Part shown: positions 51,401-63,862 of the stretch, piece by piece | How positions within the stretch are numbered: the first letter of the stretch is position 1 | How the letters are laid out: each line of letters begins with the position of its first letter | DNA from: Zygnema cylindricum | Lineage: Eukaryota; Streptophyta; Zygnematophyceae; Zygnematales; Zygnemataceae | Assembly (NCBI GenBank): GCA_037447655.1 | Contig: JBBHKE010001475.1 | Location: 62,809-126,808 of the forward strand | Direction: 5' to 3' | DNA: 64,000 nucleotides | Program-made: the position numbers and the translations under genes | The notes under the pieces: model-generated | Databases searched by the model: none | The model's input: only the letters and a program-made list of their open reading frames with translations | What the model was told of the DNA's origin: nothing

Positions 51401-54400
51401 ATGTACACGTATAAGTGTTTTGATCGATTGTATAAGTCTTAATAAATGCAAATGAATGTATACGTATAAATGTGTAGGATTGAATGTATAAGTATCAATG
51501 TATGCGAATGAATGTATACGTATGAATGTATAGGATTGAATGTATAAGTATCAATGTATGCGAATGAATATATATACGTATGAATGTATAGGATTGAATG
51601 TAAAAGTATAAATTTATGGGAACGAATGTACACGTATGAGAGTAAAGGAGCGATTGTATAAGTGTTAATAAATGCAAACCAATGTATGCGTATGAATGTA
51701 TAGGATTGAATGTTTAAGTATCAATTTTTGCGAAACAAATGTATAGGTATGAGCATAAAGGATTGAATGTATAAGTATAAACTTATTCGAACGAATGTAC
51801 ACGTATGAGTGTATAGGATCGATTGTATAAGTATTAATAAATGCAAACGAATGTATACGTATGAATGTATGGGATTGAATGTATAAGTATCAATGTATGC
51901 AAATGAATGTAGACGTATGAATGTATAGGATTGAATGTATAAGTGTCTATGTATGTGAATGAATGTATGCGTATGAATTTATAGGATTGAATGTATAAGT
52001 ATAAACTTATGCGAACGAATGTACACGTATGAGTGTATAGGATCGATTGTATGAGTATTAATAAATGCAAACGAATGTATACGTATGAATGTATGGGATT
52101 GAATGTATAAGTATCAATGTATGCAAATGAATGTATACGTATGAATGTATAGGATTGAATGTATAAGTGTCAATGTATGTGAATGAATGTATGCGTATGA
52201 ATTTATAGGATTGAATGTATAAGTATAAACTTATGCGAACGAATGTACACGTATGAGTGTATAGGATCGATTGTATAAGTATTAATAAATGCAAACGAAT
52301 GTATACGTATGAATGTATGGGATTGAATGTATAAGTATCAATGTATGCAAATGAATGTATACGTATGAATGTATAGGATTGACTGTATAAGTGTCAATGT
52401 ATGTGAATGAATGTATGCGTATGAATTTATAGGATTGAATGTATAAGTATAAACTTATGCGAACGAATGTACACGTATGAGTGTATAGGATCGATTGTAT
52501 GAGTATTAATAAATGCAAACGAATGTATACGTATGAATGTATGGGATTGAATGTATAAGTGTCAATGTATGTGAATGAATGTATACGTATGTATATACAG
52601 GATTGAATGTATAAGTATCAATGTATGCGAATGAATGTATAGGTATGTATATATAGGATTGAATGTATAAGTATCAATGTATGCGAATGAATGTATACGT
52701 ATGAATGTTTAGGATTGAATGTATGAGTGTCAATGTATGCAAATGTATGTATACGATTGCATTTGTAAGTGTCAAATTTATGCGAACGAATGTACACGTA
52801 TGAGTTTATAGGATCGATTGTATAAGTATTAATAAATGCAAACGAATGTATACGTATGAATGTATAGGATGGAATGTATAAGTATAAATTTATGCGAACG
52901 AATGTACACGTATGAGTTTATAGGATCGATTGTATAAGTATTAATAATTGCAAACGAATGTATATGTATGAATGTATGGGATGGAATGTATAAGTATCAA
53001 TGTATGCAAATGAATGTAGACGTATGATTTTATAGGATTGAATGTATAAGTATAAATTTATGCGAACGAATGTACATGTATGAGTGTAAAGGATCGATTG
53101 TATAAGTATTAATAAATGCAAACAAATGTATGTGTATGAATGTATAGGATTGAATGGGTGGTTGCTATGCCTTCGGTCCAAGTCGTGCCGCAACGACGAT
53201 AGAGTGTTGGCGCATTGGGGAAGAACGTACAAGGACTTAGAACAACCCCCCCCTCCAAAAAAAAAGGGAATGACGGTTAGGGACAGAAAAGCTTGTGTGT
53301 GTGCGGGTCGTTTGAACTATTGAACAACAAACAAGTTGATTGCTGTACATGTCTTGCATTATACTTGTCGGAAATCTAAAATGTCGGACCTTAAACATGT
53401 TAGAAATTTACATGCTGGACCTTGTACATGTTGGACAGTTTACGCTCCTCTGAACATTATAAATTTTGGACGTTGAGCATATGTAAGAATGAACATGTCT
53501 GTTATTTTATTTGTCGGGAATTGTACATGTCAGATATTGATCATATCGGGCATGTCGGACATTGTATGACTGATGTTCGCTGTTTTTGATAGGCATATTG
53601 TCTACGCTTGACAATTTATTTCATTAAAGATTTTTTGATTTTAAAATCCTAAATATGTTGTCTTTTTTCTATCCTCCCTTTTTTTTGTATTGAACGTGGT
53701 TTTTAGAGCATGCATTTTTGGCATAACTTTAGATATCGGACGATTTTAGGCTAAAACTTGACATTGGATTGATGTCGTATTCTATGCCTGAATGTGAAGA
53801 AAGCGAAGTAATAGAACCCACTAATTATCAGACATTTCAGTATTTTAGGAAAACATGTCAGTATTTTAGGAAAATCGAATTTTATAGCTCCACTTGATCG
53901 TTGGATAATTGTTTTTAAGATATATAGCTATACTTGAGTTCTCTTTCAACAGTTTACATTCAAAATTTATGCAGGAACTTTTCTCATTGAAACTTTCACT
54001 CGATTTTATTTTTTTATCGATACTTTGCATTCACATCACGCTGGAATTGTCTCAAATGTCTACTTTTGACATTAAATTGAAAAAGTACATCTATTATTTA
54101 AGATTTTTTATTTTTTTTGCAGAGCTCTTTGGGATACACGCAGTGCGACGTCACAGGGTGTGACACTCTTTATGTTTCAAAGTAATGATTTTTTTTTCCC
54201 AGTCCCTTTATATTTTTGGTGTTCCCATACTTTTTGTTTTGCATCTTATATTTATTTTTGTTTTTGGAGGTCATTTTTTTTGTCAAAGTTCCAGTATATA
54301 CCTTTTCTGGCTCTTCCCTTTTCTTTCTTCTTTGAGTATTAATACTGTTTAAGATAAATGGTGGTGTGATTAGACAAGCATCAGTGGGACAAGGATGATT

Positions 54401-57400
54401 TGAGTGTTTCTTACCCTAAAAAAAAAACAAAAAGACCTGCGGACCATCCTTAAGCCTTTTTTTTCTATGGTGTTTGTTTTTCTTTTCTTTGCTCTTTTCT
54501 TTTCCTTTATCGTACATTCATAGTTTATGTAATCTATTACAGGCACACACACACATATATATATAGATATATAGATATTATAATGTATATATACTGTCAA
54601 TGCGTTCAATGCTTTCAATTTGCATAATGTATTATAAATACTACATGCTACGTATATAATATAATGTATATATGTTTTCATTTTTTTTGTGGGCAGAGAA
54701 TTTCTTACTGAGTGGTACACTGGGCAGCTGACAGTGAAGGTTGTGAAGGGATCCAAGCTTCCCAACGTCGATTTTCTGGTATGAACTTTTGAATCAATTC
54801 CACAATAAATATCATAAGTAAATAAATTCCGCATTTAATTTTGCACGCTCTGAACTTCGTGTGAACTCTGCACTAAATTTCCGTACTTTCCGAAAGACAA
54901 ATCCCGGAAAGATCTGATTGTAACCACACTAATTTTTGTGGTAGATCTACAGATTGTAACCCCTCTAATTTCGGTTTACTCTATTACATGGACTGGGATT
55001 GTATCCACACTAGCTTTAGAAATTGATTTATCACATCAATTAATATTGTAGCCACACTAATTTTGGTTGTCAGGTGTTTACATGAAGTAAAATTGTAACC
55101 ACGCAAATTTTGGTTCTTGATGTAGTGGATATAGTCAAACTAATGAACTATAACATGAATTTGCAATTATATCCACACTACACCGTGTATTGGTATTAGC
55201 GGTAACTTTTGTTCGTCACTTAAATTAGCTTCTCTCTATGCACAAATTTTCGATTTTCAATTGGAGACCGTCCAATCAGAGGCTAGGAATCTGACCTTCT
55301 TATTGCGACCGTCGGATCGATAATCCGGAAAGTGTGCACGGAGAAAATTGAGTCTGAAGGCCAAAAGAAACATTAGTATTAATAGCGATACATGGTCTAC
55401 TTTTGGTGATTGTTTCATTACATGGAATGGAATGAACCATACTGATTTCCTTTATTGATATACTCATTGTTAATGAGCTATGATATGAAGTTACGATTAC
55501 ATCCTCACCATCTTTGGTAACTGAATCATTACATGGAATGGGATGATAGGACACTAATTTTGGGAGTTGACATACTTAGACACAGTCATAGCTATTAAGC
55601 TATGATATGAAGCCGCAATTATGTCCACAGTACTTTCGGTAACAGATTTATTAAATGAAATGGGATTATAATCACGTTAACTTTGGTTGTTGATATACAT
55701 ATATACAATTACATCTATTGAGCTATGATATGAAGCTGCAGTTATAGCCACACTAAATTTGGTAATTGATTGTCTACATGTAATAGGATTGTAATCACGT
55801 AGTTTTTTCCAATTGATTCGTGACATGAAATGGGTCTATAAACACACAAGAGGTAGTTGATATACTAATATAAAGTTATAGCTATGAGCTATGATATGCA
55901 ATTCCAATTGTATCCACAGTAATTGTGGTAATTGATTGTTACATGAAGAGCCCAAATTTTCAAAGATTTGTTATGGCACGAATTGGGGTTGTAACCACAC
56001 TGATTTTGGTAGTTGATTCATTTCATGAAAAGGGATTTTAGCCACTCTTTTTTTGGTAATTGATTTATTAAATGAAATGGGATTGAGTTACAGGGAAAAT
56101 GCGATTCTTATGTCGTTATCGAATCAGCAGATGGCTTTTGTAAAACCAAAGTCATCGGAGGGTAAGACTTTCCTTTTTCCCTCTTTTTTTCCTCAAAAGG
56201 ATTAAGTAGTTTTTAATCTTTCTTTTTTAAATTGGAGGCGATAGGCGAACTGATGTCTGTTCCTTTTCTTTTCATGTTTTGTTTTCCTTGAATTGTTGCT
56301 GAAATATCAAAACTAAAAGAGTGGAAATCAAGTCAAGTGAGCTCATTTCCAGTGGCCCAATCCTTACATAAATAACAAAGTGTAAACAGTGTCTTTTTTC
56401 TTTCTTGGAAAACAGTGAAATAAACCTGGAGATCTATTTGCCCATTCAAGTTCTTAAATTGATTACATTTTTATTTTTATCTGTTTTATTTTTTTCGCTA
56501 CAGATCAACCGAACCAGTTTGGAACGAAACCTTGTCTCTTTTGATTACATCACCTTCAGCGGCAGTTTTAAAGGTATGATTTTTTCTTTTATGCCCCTTT
56601 TGAGCGCATTTTTAAGGTTTTCTTTTCTTTTATTTCAGGTTACTGACGCAGCATAAGAAAATGAAGGAAATGAAAAATAAATATAAAGAGAATAGGAAGA
56701 AGAAACAGAAAACAGATAAAGAAACATATGTGTGGATGAAAACTAGACTTCTTTAACTCATTTTATTAGACCCACAGGTGTCAGCAAAAGATACCAACAA
56801 ATTCTTCTCGGATAAACCATTGGGCGAAGGGACGATAACGTTGAAAGACTATTGTGACGGTAAGACATTCAAAACCTTTTAAAACATCATTTACTAAAAC
56901 CCTTTTAAAAACATTTTACTAAATTTATTATTAGTAGTCATTTTATCCAATAGTGGGCAAGCTTATCTTTCAACCTCAATTGTTATTTAATCTCAAATGA
57001 ACATTTGTGACAACTTAGAGTTTCATGCACTACTCATTTGTCATGATTTAGTTTTTTTTTTTTCGTTATTTTAATGATTATTTTTAGGGTTTTCAAAGCT
57101 AGAAAACTACTGAGTTGGCTAACTTCTATAAATATAAATACAATTTTTGTCTGAGCCTCATTATGTGGAAATGGGCATGGGGACAGGAAAGAACCACACT
57201 ATCGATCTCAAGCTGACAGGACAAAATGGGGGAGGAATACTGACCTTAGAAGTATGAATCTCTCTCCCTCTTTCTCTCCCCTTCTCTCTCTTTCCCTCTC
57301 TTCCTCTTCTCTCTCTCTCGCTCTCTATCTCCCTCAGTCCGCCTCTGCATCGCCATTGCTCTCCCTCTCCATCCCTCTCTTTGCCCCTCCCCTTCTTCCC

Positions 57401-60400
57401 CCCTCACCCTCTCCCTCTTCCTTCTCCACTCCGTCTCCCTCTCCCTCTCCCTTTCCCTCCATCCCTCCCTCCCACCCTCCCCCTCCCTCTCCCCCCATTT
57501 CTCCCTCCGCCCTCCCCCCTATCTCTCTCTCTCCCCCTCTCTCTCTCCCTCTCTGCCCCTCTCCTTTCTCTTTCTCCTCTGTATGTGTGTAATGTGTGTG
57601 CATGTGACAGCATGACCGCAAAAAAACCACCTGTGTACTTTTTGAGTGGAAAATTACAACAAAATATTTATAGAAAATCGAAAAAAAAAAACATAAAATT
57701 TTCCTTGACCGTTTTCTCCCTTTTTCTCCTTCTAATGTTTTCAGGTACAATATCAAAGCTTCGAAGAGATCGAAAAAACAAAAGCTCTACCAACTACCGT
57801 CGCATCAGTATCGCAAGAGGAGAAAGAAAAAACCCAAAATCTTTTTGAAACTCTTATGGGAACTCCAAATATTTCAACAACTGATTTTGTGAAAGCTTCT
57901 GTTTCCGGAATTACAACCCCAGAAACGACAAAACAGGAAACAACAGTTGTGGAAGAACAAAAAATCATGGATGCGAAAGTCGCTCTAGAACAGGCCGGAT
58001 GGAAACCTTCGGAAGGAAGTTCCAGTTCAACGGCAAGCTCAACGGAAAGCTCCACATGGAAAGCCGATGTACAATCCGTAATTGATGGCGTCAAATCCGG
58101 TGGTGAAGCGGAAAAACTCAAAATTGTGGAAAACGTGACCGCCGTCTCGGTTACGGAAACGGATAAACTGATAACGAATTCAGTTCCAGAGACCCAAACT
58201 GCCGCGAGTGTTTCCGTTTTTCAAAAAACGGATGCTTTGGTTGCTTCTTATGCTCTAGTGAAAGCCACAGAGGAACAAAAAATAGTGCAACCGACAACGG
58301 AGGAAGAAGAACAAATGTTAATAGATCTTTTTGCAACAGCAGAAAGTACAGCGGAAGCTTGGACTCTTTTGGCGTCTTCTTTGGGCCAATCCTCATTTGT
58401 GAAATCTAAGTTCGTAAAAATATGTTTCGTGGAAAACCAGGACACTGACACTCAGGTTAGAAACCGTGTCAGGTTAGAAACCTTATTTTTCGATTAAAAC
58501 TTCTGTTTTATAGATCGCTTCTCTCTATATCTCTCTCCCCCTCTTCCTCCCTCTCTCTCCTTTCTCTCTCGATCTCTCCCTCTCTCCCCCCTCTCCCTCT
58601 CTCTCTTTTTCTCTCTCTCGCTCACTCTTCCTCCCTCTCCTTTACTCTCTCTAGCTCTCTCCCCTGCTCTCTTCCCTTCTCTCTCCCTATTGCTCCCTCT
58701 CTCTCTCCCCGTATCTGTTGATTTTAGGCGATCTCGGACGATATTATGTACGGATATCGGAGGGCCGATATTGTGTACGGAAATCGGATCGACGATATTG
58801 TACGGACGACAGGATCGAATCGTACGGAATCGAGTGACGATTCCACGACAGACAATTTCCGGCGGAAATTCTGACACATTTGGGAGCAGCCACCGACGGT
58901 TGACATCACCTATTTCGGCGTGTAGTCATTGGACCACACTCCGAATCCCGGATTTCACGGAAATCAACATCCCCACCTTTCTCCCTATTGCTCCCTCTCC
59001 CTCTCGCCGTCTCTCCCTCTCCCTCTCGCCAGCTCTCCCACTCTCCCTTTGTCCTTTTTTCCCTCTCTCTCTCTCCCTCTCATCGAAAAATGAAATTTTT
59101 CTAGCTATTTGGCAAGGAAATAGTCGCACAGACAGACACGAACAGTGATTGTGTGAAACAAACTACAAAGGAAAATGTAAAATGTAAAATGTATAAAAAT
59201 ATATAAAATACAAATACAAAGAAAAAAAAAGTGCACAAATATCGTAATACCGTACCCAGGAATTTTCAACACTCCAATGTGAGATAAAAGTATAAAAAAT
59301 TGAGAATAAACGTAAACGTGACAGCGTGTCACCCACCAAATTACAGACAAAATGTACCGGATTTTCTGTTTTTCTTAACAATGTTGAAGAAGAAATTACA
59401 ATGTTTCATTAACAAATGTACATTAGAGACTCCTACTAACAATGTGGGCCAATTTGGTGTTGACATTCACTCGCTTTTAAGTACGATTACGTGAGAAACG
59501 TACTTTTTTCTGTACGATTTCTTTGGTTTCTACTCAATAACAAGAGTACTTGTGTACGTATAATAACGTTTGTATATTTACCCTATTTATGACACAGAGA
59601 AATCTGAAGCTTGCTCAATAATTTTACTTTATTACTTTTTACTTTTTTTTCTTATTCCTCGAGTTCTATTATTATTTCATAACCTTGTTTTATTGTTGAG
59701 TGGTTACAATCTTGGGTCCATCCTCTATTGATTAATGCACAGTGAAGAAAGCAAACATTTAATTGTAAAGGTTGATCTTACCAACACGTACCTCTCTCCC
59801 TCTCTCCCTCCCTCCCTCCCTCCCTCCCTCCCTCCCTCTCCCTTCCTTCCCCCTTTCTCTCCCTCCTTCCCAGGCGATCATTTGGAGAAATCTGACGAAG
59901 AAGCGACTCGTGGTGGCATTTCGCGGAACCGAAAGGGTACTAAGCAGGGGGGGGGGTGAAGGGGAGAGGGAGGGGAAGGTGAAGTGGGCAACAAGGAGAG
60001 AGAAAAGGAGAGGGGGGGAAAGAGTGAAAGACTATTTATTGAATTTGATGATTTTATGTATATAAATATATGTATGTAAACGTAATTTACTCATTTTAGT
60101 GTTAGCATGTTACTGTTATCAATAAGAAGTGAGGGAGAGAGAGAGAAATCGACTGCAAATATGTCCACTGAATTCTTTGACGATAGCATAAAGTACGACA
60201 TGTAGCTCTTAAGTTGTCCATATAGTTTTTTTTTTTTCTTAAGTGAACTTGTCATATAATTTTTGATGTACACCGTTAGGAAATAATTAGTATGCCTGGT
60301 TTAATGTTGTCAATACTATTTCTGTTGCAAATGACGTGGACGATTTTGAACCACCTAAAGCTTATGAGGCAAGAAAAAAAAACTTATAATTTTAACACTA

Positions 60401-63400
60401 ATATATGTTTGGAGGCCAAAATAATTGGGACCAAATTAGTATTATTAATGGTAATCACGATTCACAGTGTAGTTTTGAAGGAGAGGCGGAGGGAAATCGA
60501 GGGAGAGGGAGAGGGAGAGCAAAAGGGAGGGAAAAGGGAAAGTGAGGGCGAGGGCAAGAGATGGCGAGAGCGAGGGAGAGGGAGAGGGGAAGCGGAGAGA
60601 GAGAAAGCGAGAGCGAGGGCGAAGGTGAGGGGAAGGCGAGGGAGAGGGAGCGGGATATGAAGAGGGAGAAAGAGGTTAAGGGATGGCAAGAGAGAGCGAG
60701 AGATGTTTTCTTCTTCTCCTGTTTACCCGTAGAGGCCCTCTTTGTTGAACTGGTTTTTTTTTATTTTATCAACTTATCATTATTTTTTAAAGTGGTTTCC
60801 TTTTTTTTTTGTTTTACTTCCAGGAACGCATTCAAGACGTGATAACGGACTTAAGAGCCCTCCCTACTTGGTGAGTTTATGTCCATAAATTATAAAATTC
60901 AAATATTACAACAAATATAAATTACATTTACAGATTTGTTTTGGCTTCAAAAGCCTTTAAAATCTCTAAAATCCTCCGTAAAATCCAATAAAAGTTTGTG
61001 TTGGTATACCAAAGCCGTGACGCTAAATTGAAGAAAGTCAGTAAACCTACAAATATTTTAAGAATTTTTTTTTTATTGTAAGATTGTATTTGAATAAGAC
61101 CAAATTTCTAAAAAAGCAAAAAAATAATGAACAAATGTGTGCCCCAAGAAGGTTGAAGAACAAAAACCGACATACCTATGACATAAGTGTAATGACATAA
61201 AAACATCATTTTCTTTTGGCAAGGAAATCATATTTAGAACATTCTTTAAACGACTGATCGTCGGTTTAGTTTTGTTAACAATCCAAAAATATCTTGGCAT
61301 TTAGATGTGTTTTTATGGTGGTCACAATTTTGTACCCATAAATTGGCGTTTTGTTCAACAGGCTTTAGTTACATTTACAAATACAAAATTTTAAGATCTC
61401 GTTTGAAAGATACAACCTCCTTCTATGGTGGAAAACTTTGTAATTCATGTTTGATACATGCTTTTAGTGTGTATGATTCCGTTATTTGACATCAAGAGAG
61501 TTACAAATTTGAATTTTACTCATACAATTCACATTTCGTGAACCATGACAACATAAAATACTTCATATTATACCATTTAAAAACTCTATTCAAAGACCAC
61601 CTTTGTAGGAACAGTGCTAATACCCTTAAAATTCTTACTGCCCTTAATTCCCTCTTTACCCCTTTAATTCCCTTAATTTTACCCCTTAATATCCTTAGCT
61701 ATGTGGGGTCGGCGTTCTAGCGTTATTACCCTTTTAACGGCCCTCCCCTTCTCCCCCCCTTTTTCTTTCGTTTTTTTCCTCTTTTTTTTTTTTGGAACGG
61801 GGATAAAAACAGGGACTACGGTGCCTTGGTGAGATATTCCGCCACATTTTTTCCTTTCTTCAAACAACAAAATTATTAATCGTTTTTTCTTACTAGTTAG
61901 TTCACTTTATTCCGTTTGTTTTACCTCCTTCAACTCTTAATCCCTTCCTTTTACTGTTCTGGAAACAATTTTCACTTATCATCTTCTCCTTCTTTCAAAG
62001 GGAAAATCATAATTTTCAAACGATTGTTAAAGAAATTAAAAGAAGGATTGTCGCAAAAGAGTGTTGAAATTCATGTTCCTTTGTTTTTTCTTCTTAATTT
62101 TTTTTTTTTCTTTTTTCTAGGTACATAGAGGCTTTGCTGCTTCTCTCAATTCCATTAAAGACCGTTTGCTTTACGGTATTCAGAATGTTCTTGAATCAGA
62201 GAGGTTTGTACTTTTTTTCCAATTTTTTTAACCAATTCAACTAAATAAACAAAACAATGAATTTTGATATGTTCAACTTTTTGTGTACTTTCTACATTCG
62301 ACATATGCATAAAATTTATAGCCTGTAGAGTAGTTTCGTTTCAACATTCCTTCCTAGCGACTAGGTTTATTTCTTAATGTTTTGAAATTGATTTCTTCCT
62401 AAGCTTTTACATTGTCCATCATTGTTATAGGGTCTATTCTATTTATGATGAAATTTAACTTAAAATATTTTTGATAACGCTAAAATATTTAGATGCCCAA
62501 TTGGGAACAAGATGCTAAAAAACGGATATTTCAACAAACTATTTCTTTTTGTTGGATTCACAGACTCCCAAATACGGGGGTATACTTTTTGTTTGACCAA
62601 ATTTGTATACTCTATGCGATATAGTGACAAATCTAAGATTGACAACATTCCTACTTTGTTTTATTGGTCATTTTTACCTTCAAAGAAATCGCTAAAAACA
62701 TGACGATAATATTTATTGCTCAAATCAAAACTATACGTTTTTATAAAGATCATATAGGATATATGAAAGCTCCTCTTTCTCTCTAGTGAATTAATAACCT
62801 TCAGAATGAAAGATGACATATGCATTGAAGATTTTTAATAGATATTTTGAAAAATTATCTTTCGTATTGGTTTCTTTTGTCTTGTCGAAAATTTTGTCTT
62901 TCTATGGGCACCACTGGTAGATATCTTTGAAAAATCATTTCACCTTAATGATTCCCTTGGCCTTTTTGGCCTTGTCTACTTATGGGCGCTATTAGTAGAT
63001 TTTTTTGAAAGATCATTTGTCTTACTAATTCTCTTTGGTTTGTTGGTGCTTCTGTCTTCCTATGGGCGCTACAGTAGCCAAGAGGGAGAGGGCAGGTGGC
63101 AGGTGTGGTTCACGGGACACAGTCTAGGGGCGGCTCTCGCCACACTATTTGTGAAAAATTGGGCCGAATCGCCTCTCGGAAAGTGGGAATCTGTTCTAAA
63201 ATAATCCAGTTTTTTTAAATTCCGGTTTAAATTTCTAGAGATACTTGTTAGTGTGCTTTGGTTGAAAGGTGTGAGATGGTTTCGTTTGGTTTTGGTTTCA
63301 GTTTATGTTTTGAGGATTACCAGTGTTTTGGGTGATAAAAAGCTCGATTTTGGCTCTAAGATTGTATATGATGTGGAAGCACTTACACTGTTTTATTATT

Positions 63401-63831
63401 TTTTGTATATTTGTTTTCTTTTCTTTGCTTCTCCAACAAAGAAAAGAGAGATGAGATGAGATGTTTGAGATGTTACAACATTACAAAAAATGTACTTCTT
63501 TCCTTTCGGGGACATCCAGGTCTGGCAAATACGATATCAAAATGTACAATTTTGGCTCTCCTCGAGTCGGGAATCAAAGTTTTGTGGACCAATATTCAGC
63601 AGTGAGTATACAGCAACTGAAAAGACATCGAAATTTTAATCTTGTTTCTTGAATTTGGCCCCTTCTGTTCTTTATTCGATTCCGTTGCTAAACGATTGCT
63701 AGAATTGATGGCACTTGTAGATAATGACTGCAATACATGCAAGCAAATAATGTACTTATTTACATACATATATATATATATTGGATGCATACGTGTATAA
63801 TATGTATAGTTATATACATATGTATATGTAC

Positions 63832-63862
<31 letters not shown>

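Larger units (their letters stand above)
45583..57560 (+). repeat. Tandem segmental duplication, unit B (C2 exon cassette)
   Basis: 12-kb second copy of 39937-45582, larger because of the 7.1-kb minisatellite. All C2 exons have the same length and splice phases as in unit A. Conserved-residue changes relative to A: TQWDVTG to TQCDVTG, KCDPYVV to KCDSYVV, DGFGKT to DGFCKT. Confidence 0.9.

Noticed and set aside
46052-53155. CRISPR-like array
   Set aside because: Units are directly abutting with no unique spacers, and the host is eukaryotic. It is a minisatellite.
46270-53232. Many minus-strand open frames rich in HTYTF/YIHS words
   Set aside because: They are translations of the 56-bp minisatellite, which lacks stops in some frames. 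No independent coding signal.
58690-59148. 152-residue plus-strand open frame between two lipase exons
   Set aside because: It does not match the lipase, and skipping it keeps the lipase reading frame (58455 to 59874). Ends are CT-repeat translation.
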